From positions 62,001-126,000 of the forward strand of contig NZ_FUHM01000001.1 of assembly GCF_900155565.1 (NCBI RefSeq): a stretch of DNA of 64,000 nucleotides, read 5' to 3'. The DNA is from Anaerosalibacter sp. Marseille-P3206. GTDB lineage: Bacteria > Bacillota > Clostridia > Tissierellales > Sporanaerobacteraceae. Every line of letters starts with the position of its first letter. Position 1 is the first letter of the stretch. The notes below the pieces were generated by a model that was not told the origin of the DNA, searched no databases, and was given only the letters and a program-made list of their open reading frames with translations. This document shows, in pieces, positions 17,328 through 26,581 of the stretch. A program made the translations under genes and the position numbers.

Positions 17328-19118
17328 GTGAAAGCGAAGGACAAGAAAGGATTTTCACAATTTTTAAAAATGGCAGGATGTTATAAGAGTTTCATTGTTT
17401 TAGCTTGCATATTGTCTGGTATTAGTGCAGTTCTGTCATTATGCCCATTTGTTTGCATATGGTTTATAATTCGGGAGATTTTCAATACATTGCCAGATTT
17501 GTCCTATGTAGCAGGTATTACAAAGTATAGTTGGATGTCAGTGGTTTTTGCATTTTTGAGTATCATCTTTTCTTTCAGTGCATCTATGTTTTCGCATTTA
17601 GCAGCTTTTAGAATTGAAAAGAACATGAGAAAAAATGCTATGCATAAGATTGTTACATTGCCATTGGGTTTTTTTGGACATAATACCAGTGGACGTATGA
17701 GGAAAATTATAGATGATAATGCAACATTAACCCATAGTTTTCTAGCTCATCAGTTGCCAGATTTAGCAAGTGCTGTTGTAATGCCTATTGCTATATTAGT
17801 GCTTTTATTTGTTTTTGATTGGAGATTGGGAATAGTATGTCTTATTCCATTTTTTTTAAGTGTAAAATTTCTTAAACAGATGATGGGTGGGGATAGTGGT
17901 GATTTAATGAAGCAATATATGAATTCACTGGAAGAAATGAATACAGAGGCTGTTGAATATATTCGTGGAATTCCAGTAGTAAAGGTATTTCAACAAACAG
18001 TTTATTCTTTTAAGAATTTTCATAAAACTATTATGCAGTATAGAGACTTGGCATTGAGTTTTGCTTTTAATTGTAGATTGCCAATGGTAAAATACACTAT
18101 AACAATTAATGGAACATTTATTTTGTTGATCCCTATAGGTTTATTGTTGATTAAAAATACAAATGATTATAAAGGTTTTTTACTTAATCTAATATTCTAT
18201 ATTTTGTTTTCGCCTGTTTGTGCATTGATGATGAATAAGATTATGCACTTAGGAGAAAGTTATTTTGCAGCTAAAGAAGCAGTGAATCGTGTAGATGAAC
18301 TTTTAAATATAGAGTCTTTAGCTGAAGTAAAATCTCCTCAAAAGCCTAAAAATAATAGCATTTCTTTTAAAAACGTTTCCTTTTCTTATCCAGAAAGTCA
18401 AGTAAAAGCTTTAAATGATATTAATTTTAATCTTCCAGAAGGAAAGACTTTTGCATTGGTTGGACCATCTGGAGGAGGGAAAACAACTATTGCAAGTTTA
18501 ATACCTCGTTTTTGGGATGTAGATGAAGGTTCAATTAAAGTAGGAGGTATTGATGTACGCCAAATAAATTCAAAACAATTGATGGAACAAATTGCTTTTG
18601 TTTTTCAAAACAACCATTTGTTTAAAGGAAGTATTTTAGAAAACATACGTTTTGGAAGAGAAGAGGCTACTCGTGAGGAAGCACTAAAGGCAGCAGAATT
18701 AGCACAATGCATTGATGTTTTGGATAAATTCCCTGAAGGCTTAGATACAGTTATTGGAACGGAAGGTGTTTATTTATCTGGAGGAGAAAGACAGAGAATT
18801 TCTATAGCTCGTGCTATTTTAAAAGATGCACCTATTGTAATTTTAGATGAAGCTACAGCTTTTGCAGATCCAGAAAATGAATATCAAATACAAATTGCTT
18901 TTGAAAAATTAATTAAAGGTAAAACTGTAATTATAATTGCTCATAGACTATCTTCTATAAAAAATGTAGATAGGATATTGTTTTTACAAGATGGTGAAAT
19001 AAAAGAGCAAGGAACTCATAATGAACTTTTAAATAAAAAAGGTTTGTATGCACAAATGTGGCAAGAATATCAACAGTCTGTACAATGGAAAGTTGGGAAG
19101 GAGGCTGTTTATGCTTAA
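17328..19118 (+). CDS. ABC transporter, fused membrane and ATPase domains (YbtP/YbtQ-like, first of pair)
   Basis: A 596-aa half-transporter: a six-helix transmembrane domain (about 1-320), then an ATPase with GPSGGGKTT, LSGGERQR and IVILDEATAFADPE. The GTG at 17328 follows AAGGAGGAG; an upstream frame extension lacks a ribosome binding site. It overlaps the next gene by 8 bp, so the two half-transporters probably form a heterodimer. YbtP/YbtQ and IrtA/IrtB have exporter folds but import iron-siderophore, and the Fur box and ECF neighbours point the same way. The D-loop after Walker B reads FADPE rather than the more common SLDVE of the partner, as in asymmetric ABC pairs. Confidence 0.88.
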   Translation: MKAKDKKGFSQFLKMAGCYKSFIVLACILSGISAVLSLCPFVCIWFIIREIFNTLPDLSYVAGITKYSWMSVVFAFLSIIFSFSASMFSHLAAFRIEKNMRKNAMHKIVTLPLGFFGHNTSGRMRKIIDDNATLTHSFLAHQLPDLASAVVMPIAILVLLFVFDWRLGIVCLIPFFLSVKFLKQMMGGDSGDLMKQYMNSLEEMNTEAVEYIRGIPVVKVFQQTVYSFKNFHKTIMQYRDLALSFAFNCRLPMVKYTITINGTFILLIPIGLLLIKNTNDYKGFLLNLIFYILFSPVCALMMNKIMHLGESYFAAKEAVNRVDELLNIESLAEVKSPQKPKNNSISFKNVSFSYPESQVKALNDINFNLPEGKTFALVGPSGGGKTTIASLIPRFWDVDEGSIKVGGIDVRQINSKQLMEQIAFVFQNNHLFKGSILENIRFGREEATREEALKAAELAQCIDVLDKFPEGLDTVIGTEGVYLSGGERQRISIARAILKDAPIVILDEATAFADPENEYQIQIAFEKLIKGKTVIIIAHRLSSIKNVDRILFLQDGEIKEQGTHNELLNKKGLYAQMWQEYQQSVQWKVGKEAVYA

Positions 19119-20889
19119 GTTTTTGCAGGATAGATTTGCTTTAAGTGAACAAGGAGCTAAGGATTTAGTAAGGGGAAGTATATATAGTGCTTTTGCTAAT
19201 ATTAGTTTGATGCTACCAGTATGGCTTTTGATTATGGTATTAAATGATTTACTTAAGCCTATATTAGGATTTGAAACTAATGGGCAAACTAGTATTATAA
19301 TTTATATTGTGTTAGGATTTACCATATTAGGCTTTATGTTTATATGTCACTGGTTACAATATGGTAGTGTATATATAACTACTTTTAATGAAAGTGCAAC
19401 ACGTCGTATTTCTTTAGCAGAAAAGTTAAGGAAACTTCCTCTTTCTTATTTTGGGAAGAAGGACCTTTCAGATTTAACAAATACAATTATGAATGACTGT
19501 GCAGACTTGGAAAAGGCATTTTCTCATGCTATTCCACAATTTATTGGTGCTATTATATCCACAGCATTAATAATTATAGGATTATTAGTTAAGGATTGGA
19601 GGATGGGATTAGGGTTATTATGGGTTTTTCCTGTAGCTTTAATAATCATTATTGGTTCGAAGAAATTACAGAAAAAAGGAGCTTTAAAACATTATAAAGC
19701 GAAACGTGCTTGTGCAGATGGAATACAAGAATGTTTTGAAACAATACAAGATATCAAATCTTATAATCGAGAAGAGGTCTACTTAGCTGGATTAGATAAA
19801 AAACTAGATAAGGCTGAAAAGGCACAAATTTCTTCAGAATTGGCACTAGGAATTTTAATAAATAGTGCACAAATAGTTTTGAAATTAGGATTAGCAACAG
19901 TAATTCTAGTTGGAAGCAATATGCTTATAAAAGGACAAACAGATTTTTTAACTTATTTGATGTTTTTAATTGCAGCTTCTAGAATTTATGATCCTATTAT
20001 AGGAGTATTTTGTTATATTGCACAAATATTTTATGTGGATATTCGTATTAATAGAATGAGGGAGATAGAAAATCAAATAGTTCAAGAAGGTGTAGAAGAT
20101 TATGCAACAAATGGGTATGATATTGTATTTGAACATGTAGGTTTTTCTTATGATGAAGGAGAAACTGTTTTAAAAGATGTATCATTTACAGCAAAGCAAG
20201 GTGAAGTAACAGCTTTAGTTGGTCCATCTGGTGGAGGGAAAAGTACTGCTGCAAAATTAGCGGCACGTTTTTGGGATGTAGATAAGGGAAAGATTATATT
20301 AGGAGGAGTGGATGTTTCAACTATTGATCCAGAAGCACTTCTTAAAAATTATGCAATTGTTTTTCAAGATGTAGTATTATTCAATGGTACAGTTATGGAA
20401 AATATACAAATTGGAAGAAGAGATGCCACTCGTGAAGAAGTTATGGAAGTTGCTAAAATTGCCATGTGTGATGAATTTGTATCGCGTCTTCCACAAGGTT
20501 ATGATACAGTTATAGGAGAAAATGGTGCTAGTTTATCTGGAGGAGAAAGACAGAGAATTTCTATAGCACGTGCTATTTTAAAAGATGCACCAATTATATT
20601 ATTAGATGAAGCAACTGCTTCCCTTGATGTGGAAAATGAGACAAAGATTCAAATAGCTATTTCACAACTTATTAAGAATAAAACAGTACTTATCATAGCT
20701 CACAGAATGCGTACAGTAGCCAATGCAGATAAGGTTGTGGTATTGGAAGATGGTTATGTAGCACAGCAAGGTAGACCAGAAGAATTGATGGATGAAGGAG
20801 GACTATATAAACATATGGTAGAGTTACAAAATCAAAGTTTAGAATGGGAATTAAATTTTGATAAAAAAGCAATGGAAATAGAACAATAG
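19111..20889 (+). CDS. ABC transporter, fused membrane and ATPase domains (YbtP/YbtQ-like, second of pair)
   Basis: A 592-aa half-transporter with a six-helix membrane domain and an ATPase showing GPSGGGKST, LSGGERQR and IILLDEATASLDVE. I chose the ATG at 19111, directly after GGGAAGGAGG inside the end of the preceding gene; a longer frame overlaps that gene with no support. It shares long identical stretches with its partner around the signature motif, showing an ancient tandem duplication. It ends the Fur-controlled operon. The likely role is import or release of an iron chelate, inferred from context; drug export is the alternative. Confidence 0.88.
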   Translation: MLKFLQDRFALSEQGAKDLVRGSIYSAFANISLMLPVWLLIMVLNDLLKPILGFETNGQTSIIIYIVLGFTILGFMFICHWLQYGSVYITTFNESATRRISLAEKLRKLPLSYFGKKDLSDLTNTIMNDCADLEKAFSHAIPQFIGAIISTALIIIGLLVKDWRMGLGLLWVFPVALIIIIGSKKLQKKGALKHYKAKRACADGIQECFETIQDIKSYNREEVYLAGLDKKLDKAEKAQISSELALGILINSAQIVLKLGLATVILVGSNMLIKGQTDFLTYLMFLIAASRIYDPIIGVFCYIAQIFYVDIRINRMREIENQIVQEGVEDYATNGYDIVFEHVGFSYDEGETVLKDVSFTAKQGEVTALVGPSGGGKSTAAKLAARFWDVDKGKIILGGVDVSTIDPEALLKNYAIVFQDVVLFNGTVMENIQIGRRDATREEVMEVAKIAMCDEFVSRLPQGYDTVIGENGASLSGGERQRISIARAILKDAPIILLDEATASLDVENETKIQIAISQLIKNKTVLIIAHRMRTVANADKVVVLEDGYVAQQGRPEELMDEGGLYKHMVELQNQSLEWELNFDKKAMEIEQ

Positions 20890-20913
20890 TATTTAACAAA
20901 ATTTCAAATAGGG

Positions 20914-20928
20914 ATATGGTACTTTAGA
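20914..20928. repeat. 15-bp direct repeat, right copy
   Basis: ATATGGTACTTTAGA, identical to 13435-13449, starts 25 bp after the last gene of the uptake operon. Confidence 0.6.
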
Positions 20929-21015
20929 TACATTTATAGCATATTGCAGTTTTACTTTTGGGATTGTAATAAGACGAATTTTATTTACTATTTTTATTAT
21001 TTAAGTTTTGTTTTA

Positions 21016-21024
21016 TGATATAAT
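21016..21024 (+). promoter_or_regulatory. extended -10 element before the coiled-coil gene
   Basis: TGATATAAT is an extended -10 (TG, one base, TATAAT). No good -35 box is visible. It would give a leader of about 25 nt. Confidence 0.5.
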
Positions 21025-21056
21025 GTTAATATCATAGAGGATTGGAGGTTGTTAAC

Positions 21057-21377
21057 ATGACCAACGAAGAATTTCAGAAGATAATCCTAGAAGAAATTAG
21101 AGCGTTAAGGGGAGAAGTAGTAGAACTAAAACAAGGTCAAACAAGATTAGAACAAAGACAAACGAAACTAGAAGAAGGTCAAAAACATTTAGAGATTGGA
21201 CAAGAAGAGATAAAGAAAGATTTAAAAGCTGTAATCGAACAAACTGTAGGGTTAACAGAATTTAGGCAAGAAGCTAATGAAAAGTTGGATATTTTAATTG
21301 AAGAAAATGACATAATAAAAGAGATAAATGGTAGACATGAAGTAGATATTAGAAGATTGAAAAGAAGAATAATATAA
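21057..21377 (+). CDS. small coiled-coil protein of unknown function
   Basis: A 106-aa, highly charged protein. Residues about 20-60 form heptad-like repeats (TRLEQRQTKLEEGQKHLEIG), predicting a long coiled coil; no membrane segment or signal peptide is present. Proteins of this shape are common in Clostridia and no function is known to me. The ATG follows GGAGG. It is monocistronic, with its own -10 element and terminator. A degraded copy of its 3' end plus terminator occurs at about 27611-27703. Confidence 0.75.
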   Translation: MTNEEFQKIILEEIRALRGEVVELKQGQTRLEQRQTKLEEGQKHLEIGQEEIKKDLKAVIEQTVGLTEFRQEANEKLDILIEENDIIKEINGRHEVDIRRLKRRII

Positions 21378-21410
21378 TTAGGTATTACTAATGATAATTA
21401 TCTAAAATTT

Positions 21411-21439
21411 TAAGGTCAGATTACTTAATCTGACTTTTT
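21411..21439 (+). terminator. terminator of the coiled-coil gene
   Basis: GGTCAGATTA pairs with TAATCTGAC, then TTTTT. The hairpin and about 40 bp before it are repeated near 27645-27703. Confidence 0.8.
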
Positions 21440-21548
21440 CTATCCATAAGTAGATCAGAAAAACAGTCTGAAGTTTCATCTGTCTTTTTTGATAGTGCTT
21501 TGGAGTAAGCTTTGATTGACTTAATATGATACTTAAGGGGGAATAAAT

Positions 21549-23603
21549 ATGTTTAAAAAATTAGTATCAGTAATATTAACTTTTAGTTTGGTTTTAGGTA
21601 TGTTTACTATCACGTTTGGTGATTCTCAGATGAAACCTATTGTTGTATTAAATGATACAAGAATTTCTTTAGAAGATGAAACATATATAAATGAAAAAGG
21701 GCTAATAATGTGTCCTTTAAGAGAGTTAGCAGAAAAGATGGGTTATTTAGTTACTTGGAATTGTAGTGATAGGAATATTACTCTTTCAAAGGACTCCGAA
21801 ATCGTAAAACTAAAAGTTGGAGAACATAGAATTACTGTAAATAAAGAAAATATAGATATAAGTTCAAGTCCTATTATTAAAGAAGGCAAAACTTATGTAC
21901 CAGTAGAATTATTTAGTAAAGCTTTGAACCTTGTTATAGGATGGGATAATAAACAACAAGTCCTAAAAATAAATCAACCTAAAGAAAATAAAGAGGACTT
22001 TTTTACAATGTCCATGGATGAAAAGTTACAAGATGAATTAGACACTTATATGAAAGCACTCCAAAAGCATCATAATTTTCATGGAAGTGTACTAGTTGCT
22101 AAAGATGGAAAAGTTCTTCTCAACAAAGGTTATGGATTTGCAAACTTTGAACAAAACACTTTGAATAAATCTCAAACAAAATTTGCTATTGGTTCTATGA
22201 CAAAGCAAGTTACAGCAATGGCGATTATGCAACTGAATGAACAAGGTTTAATAGATGTAGAAGATACGGTTTCAAAATATCTACCTGATTTTCCAAACGG
22301 AGATCTAATTACTCTACATAATCTATTGACTCACACATCAGGGCTTAAGAATTATACTGAAATAAAAGAATTTCTAACTTTAAAACCAGAAAGTAAAGAT
22401 CCAATGATAGTTATTGATTTAATAAAAGATATGCCGTTAGAATTTGAACCTGGTAAGGAGTTTAGATATTGTAATACAAATTACACATTATTAGGAATAA
22501 TAATTGAAAAGGCTACTAATATGTCGTTTGAGGATTATTTACAAAAAAATATATTTGCTCCTCTAAATATGTCAAGTACAGGTATATGTTATGGTAAAAA
22601 TAATGAACTTTATGATGCAACGCCATATTTAGGCTATTTGGAAGTCGTTCCTGTAGATGACGAACTAGTACTTACTCAAGCTTATGGTGCTGGAAATATA
22701 TATTCAACAGTTGAAGATCTATATAGATGGGATCGAGGTTTAAAAACTGAACAACTTGTAAAAAAGGAAACATTAGATAAGATATTTACAGAACATGTAG
22801 CTGTATCAGAAGGTGGTAGTTATGGCTATGGGTGGATGATTGCACATACGGATAAAGGTAAACAAATTTTGCATGGTGGAAATACTTTTGGATTTACTTC
22901 TAATATAGCCAAGTATATAGATGAAGATCTTACTATTATTATTTTAACTAATAATGGTTACTATAATATTTCGAGTTTAACAGAGACTCTAGCAAATATA
23001 GTATTTAAAAAAGATTATAAAATACCAGAAGCTAAAAAGGAAATAAAAATTGATAATACAGAATTATACGATAGCTATGAAGGAAAGTATGAATTTCTAA
23101 ATGGAGCATACATTGATATAATTAAAAAAGATAAAAAACTTTTTGCTCAAGTAACAGGTCAAGATGCTTTTGAAATATTTCCAGAAACAAATAATAAATT
23201 TTTTGCTAAAGTAATTGATGCTAGTATTGAATTTAAAACTAATGATAAGGGAGAAGTTACAGAACTAATATTTGAACAAATAGGTATGGAGTTTATTTGC
23301 AAAAGAGTAGAAGATATTGAAGAGCAGATCGAAGTAACTGTAGATCCTAAAATATATGAGGAATATGTTGGAGAGTATGAGTTAATTCCAGGATTAATTA
23401 TTACCATTACAACTGAGGATAATCACATATATGCTCAGCTTACAGGTCAAGATGCATTTGAAATATTCCCTATGTCAGAAAGTGATTACTTCTACAAGAT
23501 AGTTGATGCTAAGATTACTTTTGAAAGAGATGAAAATGGCAAGGTAGCAAACTTGGTATTGCATCAAAATGGGCAAGATATGCCTGCAATTAAAGTAAAA
23601 TAA
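21549..23603 (+). CDS. secreted serine hydrolase (beta-lactamase/PBP class C fold)
   Basis: A 684-aa exported protein. A signal peptide (about 1-24) is followed by a copper-amine-oxidase-N-like domain (about 30-140), a common cell-surface module in Clostridia. The serine hydrolase domain (about 160-490) has Ser216 and Lys219 in GSMTKQ, a YCNTNY motif and a HGG motif (ILHGGNTFGF). The C-terminus has two related repeats of about 90 residues, each with GQDAFEIFP, like the lipocalin-type DUF3471 tail of such hydrolases. It may be a D-peptidase or esterase; the substrate is not evident. The ATG follows AAGGGGG; a terminator follows the stop. Confidence 0.9.
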   Translation: MFKKLVSVILTFSLVLGMFTITFGDSQMKPIVVLNDTRISLEDETYINEKGLIMCPLRELAEKMGYLVTWNCSDRNITLSKDSEIVKLKVGEHRITVNKENIDISSSPIIKEGKTYVPVELFSKALNLVIGWDNKQQVLKINQPKENKEDFFTMSMDEKLQDELDTYMKALQKHHNFHGSVLVAKDGKVLLNKGYGFANFEQNTLNKSQTKFAIGSMTKQVTAMAIMQLNEQGLIDVEDTVSKYLPDFPNGDLITLHNLLTHTSGLKNYTEIKEFLTLKPESKDPMIVIDLIKDMPLEFEPGKEFRYCNTNYTLLGIIIEKATNMSFEDYLQKNIFAPLNMSSTGICYGKNNELYDATPYLGYLEVVPVDDELVLTQAYGAGNIYSTVEDLYRWDRGLKTEQLVKKETLDKIFTEHVAVSEGGSYGYGWMIAHTDKGKQILHGGNTFGFTSNIAKYIDEDLTIIILTNNGYYNISSLTETLANIVFKKDYKIPEAKKEIKIDNTELYDSYEGKYEFLNGAYIDIIKKDKKLFAQVTGQDAFEIFPETNNKFFAKVIDASIEFKTNDKGEVTELIFEQIGMEFICKRVEDIEEQIEVTVDPKIYEEYVGEYELIPGLIITITTEDNHIYAQLTGQDAFEIFPMSESDYFYKIVDAKITFERDENGKVANLVLHQNGQDMPAIKVK

Positions 23604-23609
23604 ATTAAG

Positions 23610-23634
23610 AGGATACTTTAGGGTATCCTTTTTT
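23610..23634 (+). terminator. terminator of the serine hydrolase gene
   Basis: AGGATAC / GTATCCT arms with a following TTTTT run. Confidence 0.8.
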
Positions 23635-23784
23635 ATAATGAATAGGAAAGTTCTAGTTTCCCATAATATAAAACTTTCTGAAATGAGTTTCAAATTAGAT
23701 ATTATGAAAAAAGAATTAAATTGTGTAAAATATATGTAGATTTATAAAATAATATTTATCAATATTTGTTACAGGGGTGATAAT

Positions 23785-24666
23785 ATGAAGCATAATAAAG
23801 TTGGTCTTGTTCTAGAAGGAGGAGGCATGAGGGGAGTATATACTTCAGGAGTTCTTGATGCATTAATGGATGAGAATATTAAATTTCCTTATGTAATAGG
23901 GGTATCTGCTGGTGCTAATAATGGTGCAAGTTTTGTAGCTGAACAAAGAGAAAGAAATAAAAAAGTTTTTGTAGATTATGTAAGACATAAAGATTATTCT
24001 GGTTTTAAACATTGGATAGTAGGCAATGGCTATTTTAATATGGACTTTTTATTTAATACATTACCAAATAAACTAGTTCCTTTTGATTATGAAACTTTTC
24101 TAAATTCTAAAACGATTTTTAAGGCATGTGTAACAGATTGTATAACAGGGAAATCAGTATGTTTTGAAAAATCCCAAGCTAAAAATAATGGTAATGAATT
24201 TATAAATAAAGTGCTACGAGCATCTAGTAGTTTACCAATTCTAGCAAAACCAGTTAAAATTAAAGGAAGGTTATATTTTGATGGTGGAATCTCTGATTCT
24301 ATTCCTATAGATAAATCGATAGAAGATGGCAACAAATATAATGTTATAATACTTACTAGGAATGAAGGATATCGTAAAGAAAAACAAGCATTAGGGATTT
24401 GTACTAGACATTATTTAAAAAGATATCCTAAAGTTTTACATGCTATAGAAACAAGACATATTAAATACAATAATACCTTAGATAAGATTGAGGATTTAGA
24501 AGATAAAGGTTTTACATATGTTTTTAGACCTATTAAAGAAATAAAGGTAGAGAGGCTAGAGAAGAATATTGATAGATTAAATCAACTATACGAACAAGGG
24601 TATAAAGAAGCGACTTCTCAAAAGGAAAATTTCAAGAAATGGTTAGGTAATATAATTAATGATTAA
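23785..24666 (+). CDS. patatin-like phospholipase
   Basis: A 293-aa protein of the YjjU-type patatin family. The oxyanion motif LEGGGMRG, the nucleophile elbow GVSAGAN with the catalytic Ser, and the DGGISD motif with the catalytic Asp are all present. It is expected to hydrolyse acyl esters of phospholipids in the cytosol or at the membrane; no signal peptide is visible. The ATG follows GGGGTGAT. It is monocistronic, convergent with the DUF6143 gene, and they share a terminator. Confidence 0.93.
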   Translation: MKHNKVGLVLEGGGMRGVYTSGVLDALMDENIKFPYVIGVSAGANNGASFVAEQRERNKKVFVDYVRHKDYSGFKHWIVGNGYFNMDFLFNTLPNKLVPFDYETFLNSKTIFKACVTDCITGKSVCFEKSQAKNNGNEFINKVLRASSSLPILAKPVKIKGRLYFDGGISDSIPIDKSIEDGNKYNVIILTRNEGYRKEKQALGICTRHYLKRYPKVLHAIETRHIKYNNTLDKIEDLEDKGFTYVFRPIKEIKVERLEKNIDRLNQLYEQGYKEATSQKENFKKWLGNIIND

Positions 24667-24668
24667 GC

Positions 24669-24723
24669 AAAGCAGAAGGGACAGTAATGAATATGAACAG
24701 CTGACTGTCTCTTCTGCTTTTTT
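24669..24723. terminator. bidirectional terminator between convergent genes
   Basis: Arms AAGCAGAAGGGACAGT and ACTGTCTCTTCTGCTT (one mismatch) with a T run on the plus side. Confidence 0.85.
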
Positions 24724-24726
24724 ACA

Positions 24727-25392
24727 TCACTTATTACAAATAGGTTCTTCCCACCAACCAAAAGCAATTCGGCCATTAGTTGAAAGTTCAGGTGACTCTG
24801 GATTTGATAGAAATATTAAAAATGAACCACCGGGTGGAAAGATAAATTTTCCTTGTTCATCATCAACAATTGTAGTTTCAGGTTGACCTCTTCTTACAAA
24901 AGCTTTTATACCATCAATTGGTTCTCCAGTTACATTTGTAGCATATTGCAGCTTTACTTTTGGTATTGGAATAGGGCAAAATGCCATATTAGATGTAGTA
25001 ACAAGAGTGGACTCTTTAGGTGTTCCAGGAGGTTCAGTATTAAACCAAATTTGTGCTCGAAATGTAGATTCGGAAACATCACTTACAGTCCAAACTGTTA
25101 CATGTAAATTTACTCTTGAATTAGGAGGATTAAATAACCTAGCCCAAGCACTTGTTCCTTTTCCGAAAGAAAGTTCATCAGCATAACCTACATAATATTT
25201 ACCTTCTAGAGACTTTGCTAAGTTAATAGGTACATCAACTACATATTCTATAGATGGTTTATATATAGATGGATTAGGTAGGCTACAAGGTGGGAAATAT
25301 ATACAAGGCCTGTTACAATAGTTCGTTTTACTAGATGATATTTGATTAGAAACATCATTACAATATACAGAAGAATTTAAATTATTGTCCAT
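24727..25392 (-). CDS. DUF6143 family protein
   Basis: A 221-aa protein, which I recognise as DUF6143 from the region VPINLAKSLEGKYYVGY and ARLFNPPNSRVNLHV. The N-terminal 50 residues are Cys/Pro/Asn-rich; the rest looks like a beta-sandwich. The C-terminus is rich in Trp/Gly (IAFGWWEEPICNK). No signal peptide is seen. Relatives occur in sporulating Firmicutes; the function is unknown. The ATG at 25392 has AAAGGAG upstream. It is monocistronic. Confidence 0.75.
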   Translation of the reverse strand: MDNNLNSSVYCNDVSNQISSSKTNYCNRPCIYFPPCSLPNPSIYKPSIEYVVDVPINLAKSLEGKYYVGYADELSFGKGTSAWARLFNPPNSRVNLHVTVWTVSDVSESTFRAQIWFNTEPPGTPKESTLVTTSNMAFCPIPIPKVKLQYATNVTGEPIDGIKAFVRRGQPETTIVDDEQGKFIFPPGGSFLIFLSNPESPELSTNGRIAFGWWEEPICNK

Positions 25393-25456
25393 AAAAGATT
25401 ACTCCTTTGCATTTTATTTAGTTTATTATATGCTAAATAATATTAAAGGTACGTTT

Positions 25457-25640
25457 TATCCCTACATATAACCCCACAAGCCATCCTCTTCCCAGGATTC
25501 CCAGCAGACTAACTCCTATAATCATCAGGATTTCATGAATGATTACCGATTTTTCTACAATATCTTGTGGCTTAAAATTATTTGTAAAAAGCTCATTTTA
25601 GCATATCAATTGTTTGAAAATAGTACTGGAAAATCCTGAA
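25457..25640 (-). pseudogene. decayed 3' fragment of a Cu/Zn superoxide dismutase gene
   Basis: The minus strand here aligns over about 180 bp with the C-terminal third of the intact SOD gene at 27708-28199. Compared with that gene, the Gly codon of SNNGYARMSF is TGA, a run of six T has lost one base, and another base is lost where the intact gene encodes ESPDD. It therefore has a nonsense codon and at least two frameshifts. No upstream part of the gene remains. It is a duplication remnant within the 750-bp gap at 25393-26142. Confidence 0.88.
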
Positions 25641-26142
25641 GTGAAGAAGAAATATAAATGTCAATTATATGAATGTGTTTATTAGAAAAGAGCAATTTAT
25701 AAAAACATAGAGAAATTAGTATATAAAGTTAGATGAGAAGATAACAGAAAAAATTCATAACTAAAGATATATTTAAGAGTTTTAAAATATCAATTAAGGC
25801 AGTTAATATTGATGTAATAAATTATTTGAAAGAGGTGAATAATTTACAAGGTCAGAAATTAGCTTATATATTGAAATTGAATACATTAAATGATATTATA
25901 AGTACAAGGTAATCGGAAAAAGGAGGGTAGATTGCCACATCATTCACAAAAGAAAGAGGCATAACCCTTAAATATAAAGATTATGCATTAAGGAGGTGTA
26001 AGTAGTGAAAGGAAGCAATACATATAGAAGAATATCAGGAGGATAGGATTAAGTGTACAAGTTATAATAGAGTTTATGTACAAGACAATTTACTAATGAA
26101 AAGGGTAAAATAAATAAACATAAGAGAAAGGGGATAATATAA
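25641..26142. other. gene-poor stretch with possible coding remnants
   Basis: No convincing gene is seen. A 53-codon open frame without a start ends at about 25910 (INYLKEVNNLQGQKLAYILKL in part, shown to 20 residues or fewer: EVNNLQGQKLAYILKLNTL) and looks like the tail of a lost gene. A 13-codon frame at about 26004 has a good AAGGAGGTG site and a GTG start, but ends at once. Together with the SOD fragment, this suggests a region of decay. The ribosome binding site of the next gene, AGAAAGGGG, lies at its end. Confidence 0.5.
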
Positions 26143-26499
26143 ATGTATACTATTAAAGTAAATGATGAAAAGAAGGCTTTTATTATTGAGACAGGAGGTT
26201 TTTTTAGACAAGAAGAGGGAGAACAATTTTTAAAAGAGTATCAAGATAAAGTTAGAAGTATTAATCCAGGGAATTATAATTTTATAATATGTGGTAAAGA
26301 TTTAAAAACATCATCTCAAGATATGATAGATATATTAGATAATTGTTTAAAAATGTATAAAGCTTCAGGATTTAAGAAGTATTATACTACAAAACCTACA
26401 TCACCTACAGCTTGGATGCAACTAAAGAAATTACTAGAAGAAAATAAATTAGATATGGTTATGGGTGAAAGTGTAGAAGATATACTATTAAACTTATAA
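26143..26499 (+). CDS. unknown protein, possibly STAS/SpoIIAA-like fold
   Basis: A 118-aa soluble protein with no family I can name. The order of predicted segments (short strands, FLKEYQDKVRSINPGNY, a strand FIICGKDL, then helices) recalls STAS/SpoIIAA-like folds; this is inference. No Cys cluster, signal peptide or membrane segment is present. A small aromatic pair in KKYYTTKP is notable. The ATG follows AAAGGGG. The gene precedes the KAS III-like gene with an 82-bp gap holding a hairpin, so coupling is possible but not certain. Confidence 0.6.
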   Translation: MYTIKVNDEKKAFIIETGGFFRQEEGEQFLKEYQDKVRSINPGNYNFIICGKDLKTSSQDMIDILDNCLKMYKASGFKKYYTTKPTSPTAWMQLKKLLEENKLDMVMGESVEDILLNL

Positions 26500-26515
26500 T
26501 AAAATATAGATAAAA

Positions 26516-26558
26516 AATAGATAATGACATATAAAATAAATGTCATTATCTATTTTTA
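26516..26558 (+). terminator. hairpin between the unknown gene and the KAS III-like gene
   Basis: TAGATAATGACAT pairs with ATGTCATTATCTA, followed by TTTTTATA. It may terminate the first gene or attenuate transcription into the second. Confidence 0.65.
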
Positions 26559-26581
26559 TATACAATGAAGGGGATGAGCAA

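Noticed and set aside
24659-25107. Plus-strand frames overlapping the DUF6143 gene
   Set aside because: They are antisense to a well-supported gene with a good start site, and one begins inside the shared terminator.
26540-26581. An earlier ATG for the KAS III-like protein
   Set aside because: It lies in the right arm of a terminator-like hairpin and has no ribosome binding site. TTG 26582 does.
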